Notes: generated from the sequence alone by a model not told the origin. A DNA stretch of 8,798 nucleotides from Candidatus Igneacidithiobacillus taiwanensis (GCA_002341825.1 DDOU01000163.1:3488-12285), one strand, 5' to 3'; counted from the first letter of the stretch, positions 1 to 7,819 are shown. Made by a program: numbers and translations.

Positions 1-902
1 AGCTGATCGCCCTGCACGGCCAAACCGTAGCCCATCAACCCGATGGCGAACACGGCTACACTTGGCAGATTGGCTCTGCCTACGATCTTGCCGACGCCAC
101 CGGCTGCAGTGTGGCTCACGATTTTCGCCGGGCGGACTTGGCCCAGGGTGGGCAGGGAGCGCCCCTGGTACCGATCTTTCATGCCGCCCTGCTCGCCGCC
201 GATACGCCACTGCTGGTGCTCAATGTGGGCGGGATGGCGAATCTCAGTTGGCTGCCGGCGCGCGGCCAAAACGCCACCGTACAAGCCTTTGATACCGGTC
301 CTGGCAATGTCCTCATCGACAGCGCCGTGCAGTTGCTGAGCACCCAACGCTTCGACGCAGAAGGCCATTGGGCGGCCCAGGGACAGGTGCAGGAAAGGGA
401 GTTACAGCAGTGGCTGCGCCTGCCGTATTTTCACCGTCCCCCGCCCAAAAGCACCGGCCGCGAGCTGTTTCATGCCGCCTGGGTGCGGCAGCAGTGGGCG
501 GACTGGCGCCATGAAGCCGCAGACTTCTTGGCCACCCTTACGGCACTGAGCGCGCGCAGTATTGCCGCGGCCGCGCAAAGCTGGCTGCCACCGGCCCAGC
601 GGCTGCTGGTCTTTGGCGGCGGCGCGCGTAATCGTTTTTTGCTGGCGCTACTGCAAGATGCCCTTCCCCAAACCCGCGTAGAACTCGGCGAGGAGACCTG
701 TGCGGTTCCCGCCCAAGCAATGGAGGCCCTGGCCTTTGCCTGGCTCGGCGGGCATTGTTTGCTGGGAACCCGTCTCGACCTGCACGGGGTCACCGGGCAG
801 CGACGGGCGACGGTGCTGGGCAGTCTCTACCCCGGGCGAAACTGGCCGGAAGTCGTGGCGTGGCTGAGTCGGACACAAGCCAGCGGAGGACCGGCATGCT
901 AA
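1..902 (+). CDS. anmK: Anhydro-N-acetylmuramic acid kinase, 5'-truncated by window edge
   Basis: Cytoplasmic sugar kinase of cell-wall recycling. It converts 1,6-anhydro-N-acetylmuramic acid plus ATP to MurNAc-6-phosphate, so muropeptide sugar returns to metabolism. The reading frame is open from base 3 and ends with TAA at 900-902, giving about 299 residues. The family usually has about 370, so roughly 70 N-terminal residues lie outside the window. Visible family signatures, numbered from the first full codon, are HGQT (5-8), DFRRADLAQGGQGAPLVP, then FDTGPGN with the probable catalytic Asp at 97. A glycine-rich nucleotide-binding GGGARN follows at 205-210, then MEALAFAWL and a C-terminal VTG segment. 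The last 7 bases overlap the start of aroE, so the two are probably co-translated. No frameshift or missing key residue is seen in the visible part. Identification is firm; only the N-terminal ATPase motif cannot be checked. Confidence 0.95.
   Translation, partial: LIALHGQTVAHQPDGEHGYTWQIGSAYDLADATGCSVAHDFRRADLAQGGQGAPLVPIFHAALLAADTPLLVLNVGGMANLSWLPARGQNATVQAFDTGPGNVLIDSAVQLLSTQRFDAEGHWAAQGQVQERELQQWLRLPYFHRPPPKSTGRELFHAAWVRQQWADWRHEAADFLATLTALSARSIAAAAQSWLPPAQRLLVFGGGARNRFLLALLQDALPQTRVELGEETCAVPAQAMEALAFAWLGGHCLLGTRLDLHGVTGQRRATVLGSLYPGRNWPEVVAWLSRTQASGGPAC
885..890 (+). promoter_or_regulatory. Shine-Dalgarno site of aroE
   Basis: GGAGGA lies 5 bases before the ATG at 896, inside the 3' end of anmK. 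This strong site fixes the aroE start at 896 rather than at the in-frame ATG at 755, which would add 47 residues lying entirely inside anmK. Confidence 0.8.
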
Positions 903-1759
903 AGCCCAGCGGCAGCGCTTTGGTCTGCGGCATCATCGGGCATCCCGTGGCGCATAGCCTGTCGCCCTGGATGCAACAACGCTTTGCCGAGCAGACGGGC
1001 ATGGATTTTTTGTATTCTCCCTTTCCGGTGGCGCCTACGGCCTTGCCCGCTGCCATCCGCGGTCTGCAGGCCCTGGGGGTGCGCGGCGTCAATGTCACTA
1101 TCCCGCACAAGGAAGCCGTGCTGCCGTTTTTGGATGTGGTCTCGCCCACCGTGCAAGCGGTGGGGGCGGCCAACACCCTGCTCTTTGCCGACGGGAGGGT
1201 GCATGGCGAAAACACCGACGTAGTCGGCTTTGCCCGCGCCATCGGCCGTCACACCGGTGCGCGTGCCGCCGGTGCCAGTCTGGTCATTGGCGCAGGCGGG
1301 GCAGCACGGGCAGTCTTGCACGCCCTCGCCCTCGTTGGCGCCACCCCGATCTATCTCGCCAACCGTACCCTAGCTCGGGCCGAAGCCTTGGCTGCAGAAT
1401 TTACCGCCCTGCCCATCCGACCGCTGCCACTCAGCCGCGATGCCCTCACCCCGCTTCTTGGCGACCTGCAGCTGGTGGTCAATACCAGCAGCCGCGGCCT
1501 ACACGGGGAGGATCATCCGGAATTGGCCCTCGCGCGCATGCCGAAAACCGGCATTGTCTGTGATATCGTCTATAAACCTTTGCAGACCCCCTTGCTGGCG
1601 ACAGCCGCGGCGCAGGGTCTGCGCTGCGTGGATGGCCTTGGCATGCTGGTCGCGCAAGGGGCGGAAAGTTTTCGCATTTGGACTGGCCAACTGCCAGACA
1701 CCGATGCCGTCGAGGAAGCGATGCGAACATGGCTAACAACACCGAAAGCACCCCGCTGA
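896..1759 (+). CDS. aroE: Shikimate dehydrogenase (NADP+)
   Basis: Cytoplasmic enzyme of the shikimate pathway that reduces 3-dehydroshikimate to shikimate with NADPH, leading to chorismate and the aromatic amino acids. The 287-residue product is close to the usual AroE length of about 270-290. Substrate-binding serines sit in HSLSP (S21, S23). The catalytic Lys is in NVTIPHK (K72) and the catalytic Asp in NTD (D108). The Rossmann glycine motif GAGGAAR is at 132-138, and the cofactor-phosphate motif NRT at 156-158 suggests NADP specificity. NTSSRG at 196-201, DIVYKP, and DGLGML with Q254 complete the family pattern. The start at 896 is set by a GGAGGA site and overlaps the anmK stop by 7 bases. 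The 3' end overlaps pilB by 31 bases. It resembles AroE more than the catabolic or YdiB paralogues, though that split is not proven from motifs alone. Confidence 0.96.
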   Translation: MLKPSGSALVCGIIGHPVAHSLSPWMQQRFAEQTGMDFLYSPFPVAPTALPAAIRGLQALGVRGVNVTIPHKEAVLPFLDVVSPTVQAVGAANTLLFADGRVHGENTDVVGFARAIGRHTGARAAGASLVIGAGGAARAVLHALALVGATPIYLANRTLARAEALAAEFTALPIRPLPLSRDALTPLLGDLQLVVNTSSRGLHGEDHPELALARMPKTGIVCDIVYKPLQTPLLATAAAQGLRCVDGLGMLVAQGAESFRIWTGQLPDTDAVEEAMRTWLTTPKAPR

Positions 1760-3432
1760 GTCCGCTGCTACGCGGCATCATTGCCGCCGGTCTGATCGAC
1801 GAGGCGACGCTACGCGTTCTGCTTAGGGACCCGAGCCTCGGCAAACGACCGGTCCTGGCCTTTTTGCTTGAAAAAAAGGCCTTCTCCTCGCTCGCCCTAC
1901 TGCAATATCTGTCGGAGCGCTATCGCCTGCCGATGCTCGATTTGAGCGCGGTCCACCCAGACGAGCAGAGCGTGCGGCGCATCGATCGCGCTCTCCTCGA
2001 GCGCTATCAGGTTCTTCCCCTCTCCCATACGCGCGATGCCCTCTATCTAGCGATTGCCGACCCTACCGACGTAAAGGCTACCGAGGATATCCGCTTCAAC
2101 GCCGGAGTGCAGCGCGTTTTTCCCATTCTGGTCGAAGCCGACAAACTGCAGCACGCCCTCAGCGAGTACCTGGGCGACCTCACGAACCGCCTCGAGGATT
2201 TTTCCTCGGCGCCCGACAGCGAAACGGACGAAGACGAATTCGACCTGCGCGCCGAACAGCAGGGAGAAGACGCGCCGGTGGTGCGCTTCGTCCAGCAACT
2301 GCTCCTCAATGCCATCCAAAAAGGCGCTTCGGACATCCATATTGAGCCCTATGAGCGCGACATTCGCGTCCGCTATCGTCTCGATGGCGTGCTACAGGAC
2401 GTCCTCCACCCCTCCATTGCCTTGCGCGAAGGCATCACCTCGCGCCTGAAGATCCTCTGCCGCCTGGATATTGCCGAACGCCGCCTGCCCCAGGATGGGC
2501 GCCTGCGCGTGCGCATTCCTCCAGCGCGCACCATCGATTTTCGCGTATCTTTTCTGCCCACGGCCTATGGCGAGACGGTGGTGTTGCGTATTCTCGACCC
2601 GGCTGCCGCCAATGCGCCGGTGGAGCAGCTGGGCTTTCTGCCGCAACAGCTGGCGGCCTTCCACGAGGCGATCAGCAAGCCCTACGGAATGATCCTCGTC
2701 ACCGGACCGACGGGGTCGGGCAAGACAACCACTTTGTATACAGCGCTGAACATCCTCAATACCGGTGACGTCAATATCAGTACCGCCGAAGATCCGGTAG
2801 AAATCCCGGTGTACGGGATCAACCAAGTCAACATCAATGAACGCATCGGCCTCACCTTTGCCACCGCCCTGCGCTCCTTCCTGCGCCAGGACCCGGATAT
2901 CATCATGGTTGGCGAGGTGCGCGATCTCGAGACTGCCGAAACCGCGGTCAAAGCAGCGCAAACCGGACACCTAGTACTGGCCACTTTGCACACCAATGAC
3001 GCTCCCCAAAGTCTGACGCGGCTCGAGAACATGGGAATCCCTGCCTACAACATCGCTGGCAGCGTACATTTGGTGATTGCCCAACGACTGGCGCGCAAAC
3101 TCTGCGCGGCCTGCAAACGCCGACAAGCGATCCCCGAAGTGGCCTTGCGCCAGGCGGGCTTTGCCGAGGCCGATCTTGCAGGCTGGACACCAATGGCGCC
3201 CCAGGGCTGTGAGCAGTGCAATGGCACTGGATACCGCGGGCGTATCGGTCTCTACCAAGTGATGCCAGTGACGGAATCCATACAGGAAATCATCTTGCGT
3301 GGTGGCACCTCCCTCGACATCGCCCGTCAGGCCCAGGCCGAGGGCATTCTGACCATGCGCCAAGCTGGGCTGCTGCGGGTCAAGGAAGGGCTGACCAGTC
3401 TGGACGAAGTCCTGCGCGTTACCAATCTCTGA
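1729..3432 (+). CDS. pilB: Type IV pilus extension ATPase PilB
   Basis: Hexameric cytoplasmic ATPase of the GspE/PilB secretion-ATPase family. It powers pilin polymerisation at the inner-membrane platform. The product has 567 residues, the normal length. Residues of about 65-150 form the N-terminal T2SSE_N/MshEN-type domain. An acidic linker (about 160-180, rich in Asp and Glu) leads into the core beginning SDIHIEP. Seen in order are Walker A GPTGSGKTT (326-334), the Walker B region DPDIIMVGEVRD (388-399), and the His box HLVLATLHTND (414-424). A zinc tetracysteine follows at C459, C462, C494 and C497, which marks PilB/GspE extension ATPases and is absent from the retraction ATPase PilT. The ATG at 1729 lies inside aroE, with GAGGAAG at 1712-1718 somewhat far upstream (10 bases). 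PilB is favoured over GspE because pilS, pilR and pilD follow. pilC does not follow. Confidence 0.96.
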   Translation: MANNTESTPLSPLLRGIIAAGLIDEATLRVLLRDPSLGKRPVLAFLLEKKAFSSLALLQYLSERYRLPMLDLSAVHPDEQSVRRIDRALLERYQVLPLSHTRDALYLAIADPTDVKATEDIRFNAGVQRVFPILVEADKLQHALSEYLGDLTNRLEDFSSAPDSETDEDEFDLRAEQQGEDAPVVRFVQQLLLNAIQKGASDIHIEPYERDIRVRYRLDGVLQDVLHPSIALREGITSRLKILCRLDIAERRLPQDGRLRVRIPPARTIDFRVSFLPTAYGETVVLRILDPAAANAPVEQLGFLPQQLAAFHEAISKPYGMILVTGPTGSGKTTTLYTALNILNTGDVNISTAEDPVEIPVYGINQVNINERIGLTFATALRSFLRQDPDIIMVGEVRDLETAETAVKAAQTGHLVLATLHTNDAPQSLTRLENMGIPAYNIAGSVHLVIAQRLARKLCAACKRRQAIPEVALRQAGFAEADLAGWTPMAPQGCEQCNGTGYRGRIGLYQVMPVTESIQEIILRGGTSLDIARQAQAEGILTMRQAGLLRVKEGLTSLDEVLRVTNL

Positions 3433-3435
3433 GCC

Positions 3436-5028
3436 ATGGATGCGGCAGTCGCAGACTCGCCATCCAGGCTGACCCCGCCGGCCAAAGCCATTGCCCTCTA
3501 CCGCTTGGTCATCGCGGCGGTTCTGACCTTTTTTACCCAGTACCCGCAGCTGCAGATCCTGCCTAGCCATTCGCCCTGGCTGTCCGCCCTGCGCAGCGCC
3601 GCCATCCTTGCCCTGATCTGGAGTTTTGGCCTGCTCCTCTCCAGCCAGATCTACCCGCGCGCCTGGCCACAATGGACGCGGATCCTGGTGGTCAGCGTCG
3701 ATACCCTTTTCGTTCTCTACCTTTTCTACTGCAGCGGTGCCATTTCCGGTCCCCTCGCCATCCTTCCGCTACTCCTGCTCATCGCCAATGTCTATCAAGT
3801 GCGCGGGCATGTTGCTTTGATTCAGGTATGGGTGACCATCGTCGCGGTAATCGTCATCAATTTTCTGCGTCAGGGACAGCTCGGTTCGGGTGGGGTACTG
3901 ATCTACAGCCTCGCACTTTTCGCCGTTGCCTACCTGGCCGACAATCTGGTGCGCTATCGTGAGCGCAGCGCTCAGGAAGACGCTCTACGAGCACAGGAAA
4001 TTCTCGACCTCAACACCCTCAATCGAGAAATCATTCGCCAATTCGATGCCGGCCTGCTGGTCCTCGACCGCCAGAATCGGGTGCTGTTCAGCAATCCTCT
4101 GGCCCAGGAACTCGCCCAACTGCCCGCAGACACGAATCCCTATGTGCTCGACCAAGTACAACCGGATTTGGGTGAATTCCTGCGCCATGCCGATACGATT
4201 CCCGAACGCGAGCTTTCCATTCGCACGACGAAGATGGCGAGCGGCAAACGGTTGCTCTGGCTACGTAGCATCGCCCTTGCCAACACCCCGTTCCGCTTGC
4301 TCACCCTGCGCGACGCGAGCAGCCTGCGGGAAAAGCAACGCGAGGCGCAAATGGCCGCCCTCGGCCGCCTGGCCGCCAATATCGCGCACGAGATCCGCAA
4401 CCCCCTGAGCGCCATCCGCCACGCCGCCCAACTCCTTGCCGAGCGCTCTCTCGACGCCAGCGGCGAGCGTCTGTTGCAGATCATCGATCGGGAATCCCAA
4501 CGCCTCAACCGCATTGTCGAGTCGGTGCTGGAGATGTCGCGCCCCCGTGCCGCCCACCCAGCCCCCATCGCCCTCACCGCTTGGTTGCCACAAATTCTGA
4601 GTCAGCTGCGCGCAGATCCTAGCCTGCTCGACTTACAAGTCGAGCTGCACGGTGATGATGGCTTGCCGTTGGTAAGCTGTGACCCGGAACAATTACAGCA
4701 GATTTTTACCAATTTGCTGCTGAACGCCGCGCAGCACGGCAAGCCACCGGGGCAGCCCCTGCGTGTGGAAATTCTGCTGACACCCATGCAGAATCAAAGG
4801 GCTGTCGAAATTCGCGTACGCGATTATGGTCAGGGTATCCCGGAAGAAAATCTGGAGCGCATTTTTGAACCTTTCTTCACCACCGAATCCCTCGGCACCG
4901 GGCTTGGCTTGCCCTTGGTGCGCGAACTCTTGCGCGCCAACCGCGCCGACATCGAGGCTCGCAATCATCGCCATGGCGCGGAATTCGTCTTTTCCCTCCC
5001 CGAATGGCAGCTGGGCACATTGCTATGA
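3436..5028 (+). CDS. pilS: Type IV pilus sensor histidine kinase PilS
   Basis: Inner-membrane histidine kinase that phosphorylates PilR; in the studied PilSR systems it controls sigma-54-dependent pilin transcription. The product has 530 residues. Six hydrophobic segments fill the first ~175 residues (about 17-36, 50-70, 83-103, 105-122, 127-145, 152-172), as in known PilS, with no large periplasmic sensor domain. A PAS-like region follows (about 200-290, containing FDAGLLVLDRQNRVLFSNP). The dimerisation/phosphoacceptor motif AHEIRNP places the phosphorylated His at 318. The ATPase has an N box (N426, N430), a G1 box DYGQGI (463-468), and a G2 box GTGLGL (487-492). The gene begins 3 bases after the pilB stop with no evident Shine-Dalgarno site, so translation probably depends on ribosomes finishing pilB. 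Its stop overlaps the pilR start as ATGA. The PilS name rests on topology plus neighbours. Confidence 0.92.
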   Translation: MDAAVADSPSRLTPPAKAIALYRLVIAAVLTFFTQYPQLQILPSHSPWLSALRSAAILALIWSFGLLLSSQIYPRAWPQWTRILVVSVDTLFVLYLFYCSGAISGPLAILPLLLLIANVYQVRGHVALIQVWVTIVAVIVINFLRQGQLGSGGVLIYSLALFAVAYLADNLVRYRERSAQEDALRAQEILDLNTLNREIIRQFDAGLLVLDRQNRVLFSNPLAQELAQLPADTNPYVLDQVQPDLGEFLRHADTIPERELSIRTTKMASGKRLLWLRSIALANTPFRLLTLRDASSLREKQREAQMAALGRLAANIAHEIRNPLSAIRHAAQLLAERSLDASGERLLQIIDRESQRLNRIVESVLEMSRPRAAHPAPIALTAWLPQILSQLRADPSLLDLQVELHGDDGLPLVSCDPEQLQQIFTNLLLNAAQHGKPPGQPLRVEILLTPMQNQRAVEIRVRDYGQGIPEENLERIFEPFFTTESLGTGLGLPLVRELLRANRADIEARNHRHGAEFVFSLPEWQLGTLL

Positions 5029-6377
5029 GTGAGCGCGCCCGCGCCTTGGTCCTCGACGATGAGCCGGCCATTACCGAGCTGCTCGATATTACCCTTTCGG
5101 AAATGGGCTTTGTCGTGGTGCCCACCCATAGCCTGCAAAAGGCACGGGAAGCCCTCGGCAAATTTAGCTTTAGTCTCTGCCTGACCGATCTGCGTCTACC
5201 CGATGGCAATGGCCTGGAGCTGGTGCGCCATATCCGTAGCCAGTTCCCGCAGCTGCCGGTAGCGGTCATCACTGCCTACGCCTCGACCGAAGGCGCCGTC
5301 GAGGCGATGCAGGCGGGCGCCTTCGACTTCATGACCAAACCCATCGAGCTGCATCGGCTGCGACGCTTGGTCGAGCAAGCCCAGGCCCTGGCCACGCTGG
5401 AGCCGGAGGAACTCGGCGCCGGTTTAGAGCGTTTGGTGGGGGAGAGTTCGGCCATGCGGGAACTGCGCCAGCAGATTCGCGTTCTGGGTCGCAGCAATGC
5501 ACCGGTCTTCGTCTCTGGTGAATCGGGCACCGGCAAGGAGCTCACCGCCCGTGCCATCCATGACGCCAGCCCGCGTCGAAACAAGCCTTTCGTTGCCGTC
5601 AATTGTGCCGCCATTCCCGAAAACCTGCTCGAGAGCGAACTCTTTGGCAGCGAGAAGGGGGCCTTCACCGGCGCCCATCAAAAACGCAGCGGTCTCTTTT
5701 TGGCCGCCGATGGCGGCACCCTCTTTCTCGACGAGATTGGCGATATTCCCCTCGCCATGCAGGCGAAGCTCCTGCGTGCCCTGCAAGAACGCAGTATCCG
5801 TCCGGTAGGCGCCAACAGCGAAGTTCCCATCGACATTCGTCTGATTACCGCTACCCACCGCGACTTACAGCAACTCATCGAAGCCGGCAGCTTTCGAGCC
5901 GATTTGTACTATCGCATCTATGTGGTTCCCCTGCTGATTCCGCCCCTGCGCCAGCGCCGCGAGGACATCCCCTTGCTCGCCGAGGCCCTCCTGCAGCGCA
6001 TCGCCCGGCGGCATAACCAACCCGTGCCGCGCCTACAGGCGGAGGCCCTGCAATGGCTTGTGCGCCAAGATTTTCCCGGCAATGTGCGCGAGCTCGAAAA
6101 TCTCCTCGAACGAGCTCTGGCCCTGCACAGCGGTACGGAAATTCGCGTTGCGGATCTGAGTCGCGAGAGCGCGGCGCCAGCACAAGGAATCGCTGGCAGC
6201 GGCTCACCCCTGGCGCGACGGCTGCGGGCGGCTGAGCGAGAACTGCTGCGCACTCAGCTCACCGCGGGACAAAATCGCATCGTGGTCTGCGCTCAAAATT
6301 TAGGCATTAGTACGCGCTCTTGCACCTTGCGACTGCATTTGTGCGGGCAGGATGATCATCATGTCGGCGAGTCTTGA
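5025..6377 (+). CDS. pilR: Type IV pilus response regulator PilR (NtrC family, sigma-54 activator)
   Basis: Cytoplasmic transcription activator, presumed partner of PilS, expected to switch on sigma-54 promoters such as that of the major pilin. The product has 450 residues. The receiver domain (about 5-120) has acidic residues D11 and D12, phosphoacceptor D55, and the conserved T83 and K105. The AAA+ domain has Walker A GESGTGKE (165-172), the sigma-54-contacting loop GAFTGA (212-217) and Walker B LFLDE with D236 and E237. A Fis-type helix-turn-helix ends the protein (about 405-445) but is atypical: [13 protein letters not shown] carries one residue more than the usual spacing, and TRSCTLRL replaces the usual pattern of Thr/Ser, Leu and an aromatic or His before the Arg-Leu. 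The start at 5025 was chosen because it gives the ATGA overlap with pilS; an ATG at 5004 would add seven residues. The 3' end overlaps pilD by 17 bases. Confidence 0.93.
   Translation: MSERARALVLDDEPAITELLDITLSEMGFVVVPTHSLQKAREALGKFSFSLCLTDLRLPDGNGLELVRHIRSQFPQLPVAVITAYASTEGAVEAMQAGAFDFMTKPIELHRLRRLVEQAQALATLEPEELGAGLERLVGESSAMRELRQQIRVLGRSNAPVFVSGESGTGKELTARAIHDASPRRNKPFVAVNCAAIPENLLESELFGSEKGAFTGAHQKRSGLFLAADGGTLFLDEIGDIPLAMQAKLLRALQERSIRPVGANSEVPIDIRLITATHRDLQQLIEAGSFRADLYYRIYVVPLLIPPLRQRREDIPLLAEALLQRIARRHNQPVPRLQAEALQWLVRQDFPGNVRELENLLERALALHSGTEIRVADLSRESAAPAQGIAGSGSPLARRLRAAERELLRTQLTAGQNRIVVCAQNLGISTRSCTLRLHLCGQDDHHVGES
6349..6352 (+). promoter_or_regulatory. Shine-Dalgarno site deciding the pilD start
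   Basis: AGGA lies inside the 3' end of pilR, 8 bases before the ATG at 6361. The alternative in-frame ATG at 6352 overlaps this site and has no well-placed site of its own, so 6361 is preferred. The choice changes only three residues. Confidence 0.5.
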
Positions 6378-7164
6378 ACCCTGGGCCTGGGCACTGCTGG
6401 CCCTCATTGCCCTGCTCGTCGGCAGTTTTCTCAACGTCGTCATCCACCGCCTGCCGCGCGGCGAATCCATCGCCTTTCCGGGTTCGCACTGCCCCCAATG
6501 CGGCCATGCCCTGCGCCCCTGGGACAATATCCCGGTCTTGAGCTGGCTTTTGTTGCTCGGCCGCTGCCGCTACTGTCAGAGTGGGATCTCCTGGCGCTAC
6601 CCCTTGGTCGAAATCCTCGCCGCTCTGCTCGCGCTCCTCGCCGCGTGGGTGATTGGCTGGCACGGGCAACTACTGCCCGCCCTCGTCCTGCTCTGGGCCT
6701 TGCTTGCCCTCACCCTCATCGACCTCGAGACCTATCTCCTGCCGGACTGGATCACCAAGCCGGGAATGCTCTTGGGCCTGCTCCTCAACGCTAGCGCTTG
6801 GCTCTCGCCGCATTTTGCCCTCGCGAGCCCCCTCGATGCCGGCCTGGGGCTGCTCCTTGGCTATGGGGTTTTGCGCGGCTTTGCCGAGCTCTACCTGCGC
6901 CTGAGCGGTCGCGAGGGCATGGGGCATGGTGACTTCAAGCTCCTTGGCATGATTGGTGCCTGGTTGGGCTGGCAGGACATGTTTCTTGCCCTCTTTCTGG
7001 CGGCCTTGAGCGGCGGATTGGTGGCCGTGGGGTTTCTTGCCGCCGGCAAAGGTCGCGACTATGCCATCCCCTTCGGCCCCTATTTGGCCCTGGGAGCGGC
7101 GGTGATGCTGCTCTGGCCGCAGGTAGTGATGGAGCAGTTTCTGCATTTGGCCGCCCCCGGATGA
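6361..7164 (+). CDS. pilD: Prepilin leader peptidase / N-methyltransferase PilD
   Basis: Bifunctional inner-membrane aspartic protease. It removes the short leader of type IV prepilins, and usually also of type II secretion pseudopilins, then methylates the new N-terminus. The product has 267 residues, slightly short for the family. The first membrane helix (about 8-28) leads into a cytoplasmic loop with two CxxC pairs, C44/C47 and C69/C72, the zinc-type motif of bifunctional enzymes. The loop before the first pair is short compared with Pseudomonas PilD. Catalytic aspartates are D121, in DLETYLLPD, and D191, in the GMGHGDFK motif (186-193). Several further hydrophobic helices run to the C-terminus. 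The gene overlaps pilR upstream and overlaps coaE downstream by ATGA. In many gammaproteobacteria pilD is likewise followed by coaE and zapD. No other peptidase candidate is in the window. Confidence 0.96.
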   Translation: MSASLEPWAWALLALIALLVGSFLNVVIHRLPRGESIAFPGSHCPQCGHALRPWDNIPVLSWLLLLGRCRYCQSGISWRYPLVEILAALLALLAAWVIGWHGQLLPALVLLWALLALTLIDLETYLLPDWITKPGMLLGLLLNASAWLSPHFALASPLDAGLGLLLGYGVLRGFAELYLRLSGREGMGHGDFKLLGMIGAWLGWQDMFLALFLAALSGGLVAVGFLAAGKGRDYAIPFGPYLALGAAVMLLWPQVVMEQFLHLAAPG

Positions 7165-7757
7165 GCCAGCGCATCGGTCTGACAGGTGGGGTGGCGAGCG
7201 GTAAGAGCCTCGCTGCCGACATATTGGCCGGGCTGGGGGCGAAGGTTCTCGACGCCGACCACTTCGCGCGCGAGTTGGTGGCACCGGGTCACGCCAACCT
7301 GCAGGAGATTGTCGATCGATTTGGTCGCGATATCGTCGATAGCAACGGTCATCTCGATCGCCCGCGCCTACGCCAACTGATTTTTGCCGATCCAGCGGCC
7401 AAGCGCTGGTTGGAAGAACTGCTGCACCCGCAGATTCGCCAGCGCTTTTTGGCCGCGTCCGCCGCCATTACCGCGCAAGAACCGGATGCCGTCATCCTCT
7501 GGGTTCTGCCCTTGCTCGTCGAGAGTGGCTATCCGCCCCTTCTCGATGGTGTATTGCTCATCGACTGCCCGGCCTGGCTGCAACAGCAGCGTCTTGCCGA
7601 ACGCGGTTGGTCGGCGGCGGTCGGCGCTGCCGTCATTGCGCAACAGGTGCATCCCGAGGAGCGGCGGCGGGTGGCGCGGTGGATCATCCCCAATCTCCAG
7701 ACTCCCCAAAGCCTGCGCCGCCGTCTCGAAGACTGGTGGCAACACCTTCAGCGCTAA
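7161..7757 (+). CDS. coaE: Dephospho-CoA kinase
   Basis: Cytoplasmic kinase for the last step of coenzyme A synthesis: it phosphorylates the 3'-hydroxyl of the ribose in dephospho-CoA using ATP. The 198-residue product is near the usual ~200. The P-loop GGVASGKS is at 9-16; most family members have Gly-Ile/Val-Gly-Ser where this has Val-Ala-Ser. DADHFAREL follows, with D31 and D33 in the acidic substrate-site segment. Further on come the LPLLVESGY motif and a CPxxLQxxRLxxR segment leading into the lid. Near the C-terminus the common (A)DxxIDN motif reads ARWIIPN, which is divergent. The start is in an ATGA overlap with pilD and has no clear Shine-Dalgarno site, so translation is probably coupled to pilD. 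Identification is secure from the P-loop, the DAD segment and the conserved pilD-coaE-zapD order. Confidence 0.94.
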   Translation: MSQRIGLTGGVASGKSLAADILAGLGAKVLDADHFARELVAPGHANLQEIVDRFGRDIVDSNGHLDRPRLRQLIFADPAAKRWLEELLHPQIRQRFLAASAAITAQEPDAVILWVLPLLVESGYPPLLDGVLLIDCPAWLQQQRLAERGWSAAVGAAVIAQQVHPEERRRVARWIIPNLQTPQSLRRRLEDWWQHLQR

Positions 7758-7819
7758 GGCTTTTTGCGTCGCGCCGAGGCTTGTGGCACTCTCTGTGTGG
7801 GATTGGGAAGAAACCACCA
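7758..7819 (+). other. Intergenic gap coaE-zapD, largest in the window
   Basis: This 62-base spacer is the only gap longer than about 25 bases. I see no convincing hairpin followed by a T-run and no clear -35/-10 pair. It holds the zapD Shine-Dalgarno site at its end. If any internal promoter exists in the window outside coding sequence, this is the likeliest place, but the sequence does not show one. Confidence 0.6.
7805..7810 (+). promoter_or_regulatory. Shine-Dalgarno site of zapD
   Basis: GGGAAG lies 9 bases before the ATG at 7820. It supports that start over in-frame upstream codons that fall within coaE (from 7607). Confidence 0.55.

Noticed and set aside
2392..2970. Long - strand open frame (192 codons) opposite the pilB ATPase core
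   Set aside because: It mirrors the conserved Walker region of pilB and shows no family signature or convincing start site.
2971..3672. Long open frame on the - strand (233 codons) across the pilB-pilS junction
   Set aside because: It lies opposite two well-identified genes, has no recognisable motifs, and such antisense frames are expected in GC-rich coding DNA.
5004..5027. Upstream ATG at 5004 as the pilR start
   Set aside because: The added residues (MAAGHIA) precede the receiver domain and the ATG at 5025 gives a tight ATGA overlap with the pilS stop, so 5025 is preferred.
7750..7780. Possible transcription terminator after coaE
   Set aside because: There is a short T-run (7761-7765) but no stable GC stem directly before it; the only pairing is a 4-base GCGC match around it.
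7784..7800. Possible sigma-54 promoter before zapD (TGGCAC as the -24 element)
   Set aside because: The -24 half matches well, but the -12 element reads GTGTG instead of TTGC(A/T) and lacks the required GC, so it is probably chance.
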